Below the pieces are notes generated by a model, which had not been told where the DNA came from, did no database searches, and saw nothing but the letters and a program-made list of their open reading frames with translations. A DNA stretch of 64,000 bases from Amylibacter sp. SFDW26 (GTDB lineage Bacteria > Pseudomonadota > Alphaproteobacteria > Rhodobacterales > Rhodobacteraceae). The stretch is from contig NZ_WEIC01000001.1 in the NCBI RefSeq assembly GCF_009184395.1, positions 328,047 through 392,046 of the forward strand, read 5' to 3'. The position numbers and the translations under genes are program-made. How positions within the stretch are numbered: position 1 is the first letter of the stretch; each line of letters opens with the position of its first letter. Shown here piece after piece: positions 1 to 10,081 of this stretch.

Positions 1-1220
<1,220 letters not shown>

Positions 1221-1221
<1 letters not shown>

Positions 1222-1766
1222 TGAGTATCCAACATCATAACACATGGGCGTTTTTATTGCGTGGTGTGAATGTTGGTGGACACAATATATTGAAAATGGC
1301 GGAATTACGTACAGCACTGTTTGATGCGGGTTTTTTGAGTGCGCAAACCTATATTCAAAGCGGTAATATTGTTGTGCAATCTGATATGGATTTCAACGCA
1401 GCTTATGATTTGTTTAAAAGGGTTTTAAACACCAAATTTGATATCGATGTGCCTATGATTGCCCTATCGCATTCTGATATCGAAGAGGTGCTAGCGCAAA
1501 TCCCATTCCAAGGGGACCCCTCGCGTATTCTAATCTATTTCTTTATTTCAAAGCCTGAGGAAAAGCTTGATATGCAGCCGCTTATGGCATTTGCAACTGA
1601 AACAGAACAGCTGTTTCAAAATAATAATGGGATCATTTTATCTGCCCCCGATGGCATCGGCCGCTCAAAACTTGCGGCTAAACTGGAAAGCTTATTACCA
1701 GTCGCGGTCACGGCCAGAAACTTGCGCAGTGTTTCAAAAATAGCGGCTTTGATGGTTGCAGAATGA
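1221..1766 (+). CDS. DUF1697 family protein
   Basis: A 181-residue soluble protein of the DUF1697 family. The family signature is clear near the N-terminus: FLLRGVNVGG, then the QTYIQSGNIVVQS stretch. The biochemical function of the family is not established. The gene starts inside the ftsY stop (TAATG) and its own end overlaps the downstream EamA gene by ATGA, so it sits in a coupled operon ftsY-DUF1697-EamA. No catalytic motif can be named from the sequence. Confidence 0.85.
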
Positions 1767-2665
1767 GCGATTGGTTAGTGTCCATTGCAGGCACTCCCGC
1801 AGGCAGTCAATTAGCGTTAGGATTGGCGCTTTTCGCCGCCTTAATGCATGCGATTTTTGGTGCTTTGCAAAAGGGTCGCCATGATCCGTGGCTTACACGG
1901 GGCGCTATTGATTTTTCATATGGTTTGATGGCGATGCCAATTGCATTGTTTGTTGTTCCATGGCCTGAACCGCATATGTGGTTGATCTTTGCAGGCATGT
2001 TTGTAATCCACGTGATTTATAAAATCACCCAAGGTATGGCCTATTCGCATGGTGCTTATACTGTGGTTTATCCTGTCGTGCGTGGACTTGGCCCGCTTGT
2101 TACTGTTATCGCTGCTGGTGCGATCTTTGGTGAACATTTTGAAGTGTTGCAATGGAGTGGCTTAGGGCTGTTGACTTTAGCTATTTTTGCATTGGCGGCT
2201 GTAAATCTAAGGCGTGAAACCGTTGATCGTGGTGAATTAAAACTTGCGCTTATATGGGCAGTCGCTGGTGGTTTTATGGTGGCGGCATACACTACATATG
2301 ATGCCTACGGTATCCGTGCCACACTTGACCCATTCACATTCCTTGCATGGTTTTTCTTTATCGATGGATTGCTTTTCCCATTTGTCGCTTTTGTGATGTG
2401 GTGCCGTATGGACACCCCACCAGAAGTGCGTCCATTAATGGTGCGTGGGTTTATTGGAGGCATCGTCGCTTATTTGAGTTTTGGTTCCATTATGATGGCA
2501 ACACGGTTGGATAAAGTCGGTGAAGCAGCGGTTTTACGCGAAACATCCCCTGTCTTCGCAGCATTGATCGGGTGGTTTTTTCTGAAAGAGAAAGTAGGCC
2601 CATTGCAGGCATTCCTAATGTGTGCGATTGCTGGTGGCGCAGTATTGGTGGAATTCGGCGGATAA
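1763..2665 (+). CDS. EamA/DMT superfamily membrane transporter
   Basis: A 300-residue inner-membrane protein with about ten hydrophobic segments arranged as two EamA repeats, the usual drug/metabolite transporter design. The second half ends with the typical ALIGWFFLKEKVGPLQ motif region. The substrate cannot be inferred; members export amino acids, nucleotides or other small metabolites. The start overlaps the upstream DUF1697 stop by four bases (ATGA), and yciB follows 20 bases downstream, so the three genes probably share a transcript. Confidence 0.85.
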   Translation: MSDWLVSIAGTPAGSQLALGLALFAALMHAIFGALQKGRHDPWLTRGAIDFSYGLMAMPIALFVVPWPEPHMWLIFAGMFVIHVIYKITQGMAYSHGAYTVVYPVVRGLGPLVTVIAAGAIFGEHFEVLQWSGLGLLTLAIFALAAVNLRRETVDRGELKLALIWAVAGGFMVAAYTTYDAYGIRATLDPFTFLAWFFFIDGLLFPFVAFVMWCRMDTPPEVRPLMVRGFIGGIVAYLSFGSIMMATRLDKVGEAAVLRETSPVFAALIGWFFLKEKVGPLQAFLMCAIAGGAVLVEFGG

Positions 2666-2685
2666 GCCGTACATAAGAGGCAAGA

Positions 2686-3288
2686 ATGGAAGAAAAGAAG
2701 ATAAGTTCAGGCTTAAAGATGGTCTTGGAGCTAGGACCAGTTGTCCTATTTTTTATCGCTTATACAAAGATGAAAGACAATGTTTATACAGTCTTTGGTC
2801 AAGAGTATGAAGGTTTCATTATTGCGACTGCAGGGTTCATTCCAGTTTTATTGGTTTGTACTGGTATCGTTTGGGCTTTGACAGGCAAGCTTTCTAAAAT
2901 GCAGCTCATGACGGCCGTTTTGGTTGTTGTGTTTGGCGGCATGTCTGTTTGGTTCAATGACGAACGTTTTTTCAAAATGAAACCAACGATCATTTACATT
3001 TTATTCGGCGGCATTCTGGCTTTTGGCTTAATGCGTGGGCAATCTTATTTAAAAGCCGTGATGGAAGAAGCAATGCCATTGCAGGATGAGGGTTGGATGA
3101 TCCTAACCAAACGCATCTGCATGTTTTTCTTTGTTCTTGCAGTGATGAATGAATTTGTGTGGCGTACGATGTCTACAGACGCATGGGTGAATTTCAAAAC
3201 ATTTGGCCTGACTGCCGCGATTTTCTTATTCTTCATGACCCAGGGCGGCGTTTTGGCAAAATATGGGTTAGATAAAGATAAGAATTAA
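2686..3288 (+). CDS. yciB: Inner membrane-spanning protein YciB / septation protein IspZ family
   Basis: A 200-residue polytopic protein with about five membrane spans. The N-terminal LELGPVVLFFIAYTKMKD segment is the hallmark of the IspZ/YciB family, as is the LFGGILAFGLMRGQSYLK region. In enterobacteria YciB affects cell envelope synthesis and division. That role is known from the family only; the sequence here supports membership and membrane location. It follows the EamA gene at 20 bases, preceded by an AGAGG-like Shine-Dalgarno, and converges with the glutathione transferase gene, leaving only nine bases between stops. Confidence 0.88.
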   Translation: MEEKKISSGLKMVLELGPVVLFFIAYTKMKDNVYTVFGQEYEGFIIATAGFIPVLLVCTGIVWALTGKLSKMQLMTAVLVVVFGGMSVWFNDERFFKMKPTIIYILFGGILAFGLMRGQSYLKAVMEEAMPLQDEGWMILTKRICMFFFVLAVMNEFVWRTMSTDAWVNFKTFGLTAAIFLFFMTQGGVLAKYGLDKDKN

Positions 3289-3297
3289 CCGCGTTTT

Positions 3298-3996
3298 TTA
3301 CTTTGTTTTAAACAAATTACTTTGCGCATCTTTACCACGTAAATTATTACGCTTTTCTGCAGCAACAGCACGCCCAGCCATAAGTTTTGGGCGCTTTTCA
3401 CAGCGCTCTAACCATTTTCCCATATTCGGAAAATTTGATAAATCCTGCTCTTGTTTTTCCCAAAGACTGGCCCAACCCCAACAGGCCATATCGGCAATGG
3501 AATAATCGCCGCAGATATAGTCTTTACCTTCAAGTTGGCGATCTAAAACACCATAAAGCCGCTTGGTTTCCGCTCTGTACCGATCTTTTGCATATGGAAT
3601 ATCATTTGGCGGTTCCATGTTCGGTGCATAAGCAAGGAAATGATGCGCTTGTCCTGCCATTGGACCAAGGCCGCCCATTTGCCACATCACCCATTGATCA
3701 ATCTCAATACGATCACGTTCAGTTTCCCCATAAAACTGCCCTGTTTTGCGCCCAAGGTATTGTAAAATTGCGCCAGATTCGAAAATCGAAATGGGTTCAC
3801 CATCTGGCCCTTCAGGATCAATAATAGCTGGCATACGGTTATTAGGGGCAATCTTTAAGAAATCAGGTTTGAATTGATCTCCTGCGCCTATATCAATCAG
3901 ATTCAGATTATAGGGCATCCCCATTTCTTCTAATGCAATTGAAACTTTCCATCCGTTTGGTGTTGGCCAAAAAAACAGTTCAATTGGGTCTGCCAT
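3298..3996 (-). CDS. Glutathione S-transferase family protein (YfcG/YghU-like)
   Basis: A 232-residue cytosolic GST-fold protein. The thioredoxin-like N-domain carries PTPNGWKVSIALEEMG, then NRMPAIIDPEG and SIFESGAILQYLG, which bind glutathione. The helical C-domain holds WVMWQMGGLGPMAGQ, typical of the YfcG/YghU nucleophilic-GST group that reduces disulfides. The start is placed at 3996 because AGGAG lies seven bases upstream; an in-frame ATG at 4035 lacks such a site and would add 13 unfamiliar residues. It probably forms an operon with the upstream hydrolase-like gene, 66 bases away. Confidence 0.9.
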   Translation of the reverse strand: MADPIELFFWPTPNGWKVSIALEEMGMPYNLNLIDIGAGDQFKPDFLKIAPNNRMPAIIDPEGPDGEPISIFESGAILQYLGRKTGQFYGETERDRIEIDQWVMWQMGGLGPMAGQAHHFLAYAPNMEPPNDIPYAKDRYRAETKRLYGVLDRQLEGKDYICGDYSIADMACWGWASLWEKQEQDLSNFPNMGKWLERCEKRPKLMAGRAVAAEKRNNLRGKDAQSNLFKTK

Positions 3997-4062
3997 ATGA
4001 TTGCTCCTGAATATCTTTTGGCTACCATGGCACAAATATAGAAGTGGTCAATTCATGGCGTG

Positions 4063-4797
4063 TTATTTTGTTGCCAACAAGTTTGTGAAAAGGGCTATAC
4101 GTCTTTGCCGGGATGCAATGATATTTGCACCCATTCTTAACATCAAATCCTCAGCCATTTCAGAAGCCTCAGGCACTTCAACCCAATTTGAATGCGGAAA
4201 TTTGTAACCAAAGCAAATAGCTTGATCCGCAGGTCCAGGTTTTGGTCCCAACTTATCAAACAGATATGGCAGCATACGGCGTTTTTGCGCGATAAGATTG
4301 TGTATTCTTAAATGTGCACCCATAGGGCAATCTAATGCATATAATGCTTGCGCTGAAAATTCAAAAGCATTGGATAACAGCAAATTACGCCACATCTTCG
4401 ATTTAGTTTTACGTATAGCAGCAAGTGCTACACGTGCACCAAAGCGGTGTGCCACTACATCGACAGCACAATCAGGTGCATATTCGCGCAAGCTGTTAAT
4501 TAAAAAAGATAAACCATCCGCTTCTTGTCCTGCTTTATGATATGGAACTGATAAATCAGGCAGTGCTTTCAATCCAGCAGCATAGCCTAGCCACCTGAAA
4601 TCAATCACCAACGTATTATGATCAGGGGGGTGTAACGCAAAAGGAGAAGATTGGTGATGGGCTGGCAACTGTATTGAAACCCTTGGAGGTGAAGAAAATT
4701 GCTCAATCTTCTTTGCCAATAAACCCATCACATCACGTCGTGGATAACGGGGATTATAAATCTCCCCCGCCTGCGACTGCACTCGAAACACTGTCAT
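4063..4797 (-). CDS. Alpha/beta-hydrolase-like protein with altered nucleophile elbow
   Basis: A 244-residue protein I can place only by fold-like pattern. An early strand (NTLVIDFRWLG, residues 61-71), a helix, then VDVVAHRFGARVAL (112-125) reads like the nucleophile elbow of an alpha/beta hydrolase. However, the position that should be Ser is Arg118 (H-R-F-G instead of H-S-x-G). No signal peptide or membrane segment is seen. It may be a catalytically dead or repurposed hydrolase relative, or a different fold altogether. It lies upstream of the GST gene on the same strand. An AGAG stretch six bases before the ATG supports the start. Confidence 0.55.
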   Translation of the reverse strand: MTVFRVQSQAGEIYNPRYPRRDVMGLLAKKIEQFSSPPRVSIQLPAHHQSSPFALHPPDHNTLVIDFRWLGYAAGLKALPDLSVPYHKAGQEADGLSFLINSLREYAPDCAVDVVAHRFGARVALAAIRKTKSKMWRNLLLSNAFEFSAQALYALDCPMGAHLRIHNLIAQKRRMLPYLFDKLGPKPGPADQAICFGYKFPHSNWVEVPEASEMAEDLMLRMGANIIASRQRRIALFTNLLATK

Positions 4798-4873
4798 TCA
4801 ATACTCTTTTTACTGCTCTTATGATTGTGTTGTATCGTGATTGGATTTCTAAACAGTAAAGTGGTTAGGGGCA

Positions 4874-4902
4874 TTGACGACATAATATAGATTAAGTAAT
4901 TA
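4874..4902 (+). promoter_or_regulatory. Candidate sigma70-type promoter of metZ
   Basis: TTGACG at 4874-4879 is separated by 17 bases from TAATTA at 4897-4902. Transcription would begin about seven bases later, right at the first stem of the SAM-II aptamer (4909), which is where it should be for a leader riboswitch. Confidence 0.5.
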
Positions 4903-4908
4903 CAATTT

Positions 4909-4960
4909 GAGGCGATTTGTAACCGGATTGTGGGCCTCGTTAAATATGCCGCTAAAGAGG
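4909..4960 (+). ncRNA. SAM-II riboswitch aptamer upstream of metZ
   Basis: The leader shows the SAM-II layout. A five-pair stem forms between GAGGC (4909-4913) and GCCTC (4934-4938), enclosing a loop that starts GATTTGTAACC. This is followed by GTTAAAT and the conserved 3' pseudoknot strand GCTAAAGAGG (4951-4960). SAM-II RNAs are known from alphaproteobacteria upstream of methionine-synthesis genes and bind S-adenosylmethionine in an H-type pseudoknot. The downstream gene is metZ, and a terminator follows, so high SAM should lower metZ expression. I cannot run a covariance model; the match is by eye. Confidence 0.87.
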
Positions 4961-4963
4961 TCA

Positions 4964-5026
4964 GGGCGATTTGCGACCCCGACTGTTAAATCGGTTGGGG
5001 TTTTTTATTGGGCGGAGCCCGGAAAG
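4964..5026 (+). promoter_or_regulatory. Possible second SAM aptamer (SAM-V-like) overlapping the metZ ribosome-binding region
   Basis: Directly after SAM-II the core GGCGATTTGYRACC recurs (4965-4978). GGGC at 4964-4967 can pair with GCCC at 5017-5020, which lies next to the GGAAAG that probably serves as the metZ ribosome-binding site. SAM-V RNAs share their ligand core with SAM-II, and tandem SAM-II/SAM-V leaders have been described in marine bacteria. The 3' strand does not match my memory of the SAM-V consensus well, so this is an inference. Confidence 0.35.
4976..5007 (+). terminator. Rho-independent terminator in the metZ leader (attenuator)
   Basis: CCCCGAC (4977-4983) pairs with GTTGGGG (4994-5000, one G-T pair) around an octamer-sized loop, and T-rich TTTTTTATT follows at 5001-5009. 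It lies 16 bases after the SAM-II aptamer and 22 bases before the metZ start. This is the position expected of an expression platform that stops transcription when SAM is bound. Confidence 0.8.
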
Positions 5027-5028
5027 TT

Positions 5029-6213
5029 ATGACTATGGATAATTGGAACGCAAAGACAAAACTTGTGCATTCAGGTACAAAACGCAGCCAGTTTGGCGAA
5101 TTGTCAGAAGCGATGTTTTTAACACAAGGATTTGCTTATGATACCGCTGAACAGGCCGAAGCACGGTTTATCGAATCTGGCGAGGATGAGTATATCTATG
5201 CACGTTACGGTAATCCAACAGTGCGCATGTTCGAGGAACGTATAGCTGCACTAGAAGGTGCCGAAGATGCGTTCGCGACTGCAAGTGGTATGGCTGCTGT
5301 GTCTGGCACATTGTTTTCGATGCTACGTGCTGGCGATCATATCGTGTCAGCCAAAGCCCTGTTTGGGTCTTGTTTGTTCGTTGTCGAAGACATTTTGCAG
5401 CGTTGGGGCATTGAGGTAACATTCGTTGATGGCACAAACCTTGATGAATGGCGTGCTGCCTTTAAGCCGAATACAAAAGTTGCCTTCCTAGAGGCATTAT
5501 CTAATCCGACGCTTGAAGTGATTGATATTGCAGGCGTATCTGAGATTGCGCATGCCGCAGGTGCAACAGTGGTAGTAGATAACGTGTTTGCCACACCAGT
5601 GTTTCAACGTTCATTGGAATTGGGTGCAGACGTTGTGATTTATTCTGCCACAAAACACATCGACGGGCAGGGGCGCTGTTTGGGTGGTGTTGTTTTAGGC
5701 ACGAAAGAGTTTATCCGCAAAACGTTTGAACCCTTCAACAAACACACAGGTCCTGCGTTGAGTCCATTTAATGCTTGGGTGATGTTGAAAGGCTTAGAAA
5801 CGCTAGCTTTGCGGTGCGAAGCTCAGGCTGCAACATGCAACCTGTTGGTGGATGGTTTGGCTGGTCATAATAAACTGAAACGTTTGATCTACCCATTCGC
5901 GGACGGTCATCCTCAGCAAGCTTTAGCCAAACAACAAATGACAGCAGGTGGTACAGTGCTATCGTTGGATTTGCATGGCGGTAAAGATGCTGCATTTAAA
6001 TTCATCAATGCACTGAATATCATCACAATCTCGAATAACCTTGGTGATGCTAAGTCATTGATTACACATCCGACAACGACAACTCATCAACGTTTAAGTG
6101 ATGAGCAGCGTGCCGATTTGGGGATTACAGACGGTTTTGTGCGTATTTCCATAGGTCTGGAAGATGGCCAAGATTTGCTGGACGATTTGAAGCAGGCTTT
6201 GGAAAAAGCCTAA
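5029..6213 (+). CDS. metZ: O-succinylhomoserine sulfhydrylase
   Basis: A 394-residue PLP enzyme of the Cys/Met metabolism family. It is expected to convert O-succinyl- (or O-acetyl-) homoserine plus sulfide to homocysteine in methionine synthesis. Visible family features are TLVH-like KLVHSGTKRSQ at the N-terminus, YARYGNPTVRMFEERIAALEG, and the PLP lysine in YSATKHIDGQGR. The SAM-II leader supports a methionine role over cystathionine synthase or lyase. The start is ATG 5029 or ATG 5035: GGAAAG sits eight bases before the second, GGAG eleven before the first. An upstream TTG at 5008 falls in the terminator tail and is rejected. Confidence 0.92.
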   Translation: MTMDNWNAKTKLVHSGTKRSQFGELSEAMFLTQGFAYDTAEQAEARFIESGEDEYIYARYGNPTVRMFEERIAALEGAEDAFATASGMAAVSGTLFSMLRAGDHIVSAKALFGSCLFVVEDILQRWGIEVTFVDGTNLDEWRAAFKPNTKVAFLEALSNPTLEVIDIAGVSEIAHAAGATVVVDNVFATPVFQRSLELGADVVIYSATKHIDGQGRCLGGVVLGTKEFIRKTFEPFNKHTGPALSPFNAWVMLKGLETLALRCEAQAATCNLLVDGLAGHNKLKRLIYPFADGHPQQALAKQQMTAGGTVLSLDLHGGKDAAFKFINALNIITISNNLGDAKSLITHPTTTTHQRLSDEQRADLGITDGFVRISIGLEDGQDLLDDLKQALEKA

Positions 6214-6343
6214 AAAACTGATGTTTATATGGTAAATCGTCGTGTTTTCTGTGAACGAGGGCGGAAATCCATAAGGTTTCTATGGAAACTTGTGATTTAA
6301 AACGCCATATTCGCCTGAAATTGGTATGACTAAGGACTATGTT

Positions 6344-6967
6344 ATGACTGACCATAAAACAGCAAAAGATAAACTTGCTGAGACACGTCCATCTCGGGAA
6401 GAAGCAGAAGATGCTGTGCGTACATTATTGCGTTGGGCCGGAGATGACCCTGATCGTGAAGGTCTTTTAGATACACCAGCACGCGTGACCAAAGCTTATG
6501 GCGAATGGTTTCGTGGCTATGACCAAAATCCAATGGACATCTTGAAACGCACATTTGAAGAGGTCGAAGGCTATGACGAAATGGTTGTGCTTAAAGACAT
6601 CCGTTTTGAAAGTTATTGCGAACACCATATGGCGCCAATTATTGGTAAAGCCCATGTTGGTTATCTGCCAACAGACCGCGTAGTTGGTATTTCTAAACTG
6701 GCCCGTTTGGTGGAAGCTTATGGTAAACGGTTGCAAGTGCAGGAAAAAATGACGGCACAAATTGCAAATGCATTGCAAGAGGGTTTAAAACCGCGCGGTG
6801 TAGCTGTTGTATTGGAAGGTGAACATCACTGTATGTCGACGCGGGGCATTCATAAGCATGGTGTCACAATGGTCACATCCCGTATGATGGGTACATTTCG
6901 CACCAACGATATTACACGCCAAGAATTCTTAAAACTCGTTGGTAACCCAGTGAGCCGCAGTTCTTAA
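6344..6967 (+). CDS. folE: GTP cyclohydrolase I
   Basis: A 207-residue enzyme that opens GTP to 7,8-dihydroneopterin triphosphate, the first step of folate synthesis. The zinc and substrate motifs are intact: [19 protein letters not shown] (zinc Cys and His), and [16 protein letters not shown] with the second zinc Cys. ATG 6344 is chosen because AAGGA lies seven bases upstream; ATG 6326 lacks a site. The later folate genes folB and folP are in a separate cluster near 22-25 kb. The 130-base gap after metZ suggests its own promoter. Confidence 0.96.
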   Translation: MTDHKTAKDKLAETRPSREEAEDAVRTLLRWAGDDPDREGLLDTPARVTKAYGEWFRGYDQNPMDILKRTFEEVEGYDEMVVLKDIRFESYCEHHMAPIIGKAHVGYLPTDRVVGISKLARLVEAYGKRLQVQEKMTAQIANALQEGLKPRGVAVVLEGEHHCMSTRGIHKHGVTMVTSRMMGTFRTNDITRQEFLKLVGNPVSRSS

Positions 6968-7026
6968 ACTGTTCTATTCATTGAAAATGCTTGACGGATG
7001 CGTGGCAAAACGCCAAGCCTAAACTC

Positions 7027-8475
7027 ATGTTTGACTTTCGACCCGCAGGATACGTGATTGGTCTATTGGTTGTTGTACTTGGATGTACGATGTTTCTGCC
7101 AATGTTGATGGACCTTTACGACAATGACCCTCATTGGAAAATATGGGCTTTGTGTGCTTTTATGACTGCGGTTTTTGGCGGTACAGTATCGCTTGCATGT
7201 GCTACAGAAGGGCAAGACAGTTTAAATATTCAACAGACGTTTTTTTTGACTACAGGTGTGTGGTTGGTTCTGCCAATCTTTGCCGCAATACCGTTTTGGT
7301 TGGGTGCTACACAAGCCAGCTATACAGATGCGTTTTTTGAAGCAACGTCCGGGCTAACCACAACTGGATCAACCGTATTTTCAGGGCTAAGCGATCTTCC
7401 CCGTGGCTTATTGCTTTGGCGCGGTTTGATGCAATGGTTTGGCGGTATTGGTATCATTGTTGTTGCTATGGTTTTTTTACCATTGTTACGCGTTGGTGGT
7501 ATGCAGATTTTCCGCACCGAAGGTTTTGATACATTTGGTAAAGTTCTGCCGCGTGCCGCTGAAATTGCACGTACAATATCCTCAATTTATATAGGTCTGA
7601 CAATCATGTGCGCTATGGCATACCGCATTGCAGGGCAAGGTGTGTTTGACAGTATTGTTCATGCCATGACCACGATTGCGACAGGTGGTTTTGCCAATTA
7701 TGATAGCAGCTTCAGCGGTCTTGGTATTGGCTCTGAATATGTCGCTGTTGTCTTCATGATTTTGGCTTGTTTACCCTTTGTGCGTTATGTGCAGATGGTT
7801 GGCGGTTCTATACAGCCAATTCTGAGGGATACTCAGATAAGAACGTTCTTAATCACAGCAATAACGGTTGTTATATTGCTGACACTCTGGCGGTTTGCCT
7901 TTGTAACAAATTCATCTGAATTTGCCTTACGCAAAGCGGCTTTCAATGGTTTGTCTATTCTAACAGGCACAGGATACGCCAGCGATGACTATATGCGCTG
8001 GGGCAGTTTTCCGATTACTTTGCTCTTCATGGTGGGTTTAGTCGGGGGGTGCGCTGGTAGCACGACATGCTCGATCAAGATATTCAGGTTTCAATTGCTT
8101 TACGCTTCAATCCGCGCCCAACTTCAACGTATTCACAGCCCCAATGGTGTTTTTATGCCAAAATACGAAGGGCGAACGGTTGCAGAGGATGTAATCTCAT
8201 CTGTTATGGGCTTTTTTATGCTGTTCATCCTTTCCTTGGCAGTTCTAGCGGTTGGGTTAGGTATGACTGGTTTAGACATGATTACGTCAATTTCGGGGGC
8301 TGCCTCGGCTTTAGCTAACATTGGGCCAGGTTTAGGCCCGGAAATTGGCCCATCAGGTAACTTTGCGAATGTTAATGATACAGCCAAATGGCTGCTTGTT
8401 GCCGGCATGCTAGTCGGGCGCCTAGAATTGATGGCCGTTTATGTTTTGTTTACTGGGGCTTTTTGGCGAGGTTAG
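7027..8475 (+). CDS. trkH: Trk-type potassium uptake protein TrkH
   Basis: A 482-residue membrane channel subunit of the TrkH/KtrB family that brings in K+ together with TrkA-type regulatory subunits. Four pore-loop filter segments can be seen: TSGLTTTGSTVFSG, TIATGGFANYDSS, LTGTGYASDD and LANIGPGLGPEIG. This is the standard four-repeat M1-P-M2 design. ATG 7027 (MFDFRPAGYVIG) is the family-like start. An in-frame TTG at 6991 could extend it by 12 residues, and neither has a strong ribosome site. No trkA is in the window. Confidence 0.92.
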   Translation: MFDFRPAGYVIGLLVVVLGCTMFLPMLMDLYDNDPHWKIWALCAFMTAVFGGTVSLACATEGQDSLNIQQTFFLTTGVWLVLPIFAAIPFWLGATQASYTDAFFEATSGLTTTGSTVFSGLSDLPRGLLLWRGLMQWFGGIGIIVVAMVFLPLLRVGGMQIFRTEGFDTFGKVLPRAAEIARTISSIYIGLTIMCAMAYRIAGQGVFDSIVHAMTTIATGGFANYDSSFSGLGIGSEYVAVVFMILACLPFVRYVQMVGGSIQPILRDTQIRTFLITAITVVILLTLWRFAFVTNSSEFALRKAAFNGLSILTGTGYASDDYMRWGSFPITLLFMVGLVGGCAGSTTCSIKIFRFQLLYASIRAQLQRIHSPNGVFMPKYEGRTVAEDVISSVMGFFMLFILSLAVLAVGLGMTGLDMITSISGAASALANIGPGLGPEIGPSGNFANVNDTAKWLLVAGMLVGRLELMAVYVLFTGAFWRG

Positions 8476-8603
8476 TGCCGTTGTGCATATAACCGAAATC
8501 TGGTTTTTAAATATCCGAAATACCCAAAATGAACGGTGCATTTCCAATATGCTCCGTATATGAGTGTATTGAAATATAAGACTTTTGATAGAGAGTAACT
8601 GCT

Positions 8604-10013
8604 ATGACATTAGACCCGAAGGATTGGGACGCATTTCGCGCCTCTGCACATGCAATGTTGGATGCTTCTATTGATAAATTAACCAATGCCCGCGAAGGTC
8701 GTGTTTGGACGCCTTTGCCCGATGAACAGCGCTCTGCAATTGAAACAGATTTGCCAATGAATGGGTCTACAACCGCAGATGTCCAACAGGATTTAGAAAG
8801 CTTCTTACAGTATGGCGTTGGAAACACTCATCCACGTTTCTTTGGATGGGTTCATGGGGCAGGGGCACCCTCAGGTTTGATGGCTGAAATTGCTGCGGGA
8901 GCAATGAATGTGAATGCAGGCGGCCGTGATCATGTTGCCCCGATCGTTGAACGTCAGGTTTTGTCTTGGGCAGCAGAAATGGTTGGTATGCCAAAAGAAA
9001 CATCAGGTTTGATCGTTTCAGGTACATCAATGGCTACGGTTATTGCATTGAAAACTGCGCGTGATCAACGGATTGATACTGCAAAAACAAGTGGCGCGCC
9101 ACAAGGTCAACTCGTTGGTTACACCAGCACGCAAACGCACAGCTGTGTTGCACAGGCCTTTGATATCTTGGGGCTCGGCAAAGACGCATTGCGTAAAGTG
9201 TCTTGTAACGATGCTTTCGAAATGGATGCAAACGCACTTATAGACATGATTGCAAAGGACAAGGCTGCGGGCCTGACGCCATTTTTGATTGTTGGTACAG
9301 CAGGTGCTGTGAATATGGGCGCAATCGATGACTTAGAACAATTCGCTGATATTGCTGCGCAAAATGATATGTGGTTCCATGTTGATGGCGCTTTTGGGGC
9401 GACGGCGAATATTGGGCAATATGCGAAATCACGGTTAACAGGATTATCACGTGCGGATAGTTTAGCCTTTGATTTTCATAAGTGGTTGCAGGTCAATTAC
9501 GATGCGGGGTGTGTGCTGATCCGTAATGAAGCGGCACACCGCGCTTCGTTTTCGGATCGCCCTGAGTATCTGCGTGGATCAGAACGTGGTCTTGCGGGTG
9601 GGGCGTTTTGGGCTGTGGATTACGGGCCCGAATTATCACGTGGTTTTCGTGCGTTGAAAGTTTGGGCGCATTTGAAAGAGCATGGTATAAAAGCTTTGGC
9701 AGATGTGATTGATCGCAACATTGAACAGGCACAGTATCTGGAAGGTCTTGTAAACGCTTCAAATAAATTGGAAATGCTTGCACCTGTGCCGCTGAATATC
9801 TGCGCATTCCGGTATGTGTTTGAGGACAATAATGATGCCTTGAACGAAGAGATTGTTGTGCGTCTTCAAGAAAGCGGTATCGCTGTGCCATCAACGACTG
9901 TGATCAATGGGCAGATGGCTATACGGGTGAATTTGACCAACCATCGTACACAAAATTCGGATCTAAATATGTTGGTAGAAGCCATTACAAAAATTGGAGG
10001 CGAGTTGTCTTAA
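8604..10013 (+). CDS. Group II PLP-dependent decarboxylase (aromatic-L-amino-acid decarboxylase family)
   Basis: A 469-residue cytosolic PLP enzyme. Family markers are THPRFFGWVHGAG near residue 75, HVDGAFGATA (the Asp that binds the PLP nitrogen), and SLAFDFHKWLQVNYDAG with the Schiff-base lysine. RGLAGGAFWAVDYG and GFRALKVWAHLKEHG follow. The group includes aromatic amino acid, glutamate and diaminobutyrate decarboxylases; the substrate cannot be fixed from sequence. The ATG at 8604 is preceded by GAGAG. It stands alone between trkH and the TetR/SDR pair. Confidence 0.88.
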   Translation: MTLDPKDWDAFRASAHAMLDASIDKLTNAREGRVWTPLPDEQRSAIETDLPMNGSTTADVQQDLESFLQYGVGNTHPRFFGWVHGAGAPSGLMAEIAAGAMNVNAGGRDHVAPIVERQVLSWAAEMVGMPKETSGLIVSGTSMATVIALKTARDQRIDTAKTSGAPQGQLVGYTSTQTHSCVAQAFDILGLGKDALRKVSCNDAFEMDANALIDMIAKDKAAGLTPFLIVGTAGAVNMGAIDDLEQFADIAAQNDMWFHVDGAFGATANIGQYAKSRLTGLSRADSLAFDFHKWLQVNYDAGCVLIRNEAAHRASFSDRPEYLRGSERGLAGGAFWAVDYGPELSRGFRALKVWAHLKEHGIKALADVIDRNIEQAQYLEGLVNASNKLEMLAPVPLNICAFRYVFEDNNDALNEEIVVRLQESGIAVPSTTVINGQMAIRVNLTNHRTQNSDLNMLVEAITKIGGELS

Positions 10014-10030
10014 TTTCCTCAAGAGGGAGG

Positions 10031-10070
10031 TATGATCCGCGTGCACAGAACGTGCATTGAGCGTATGACA
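10031..10070. repeat. Intergenic repeat, copy 1
   Basis: TATGATCCGC, CGTGCACAG and GCGTATGACA occur here between the decarboxylase and TetR genes. A second intergenic copy with the same blocks is at 39422-39461, after the yqeY-like gene. Function unknown. Confidence 0.45.
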
Positions 10071-10081
10071 ATTATATGATG

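Noticed and set aside
5008-5028. TTG start of metZ at 5008
   Set aside because: It falls in the T-run of the leader terminator and has no ribosome site; ATG 5029 or 5035 fits the family.
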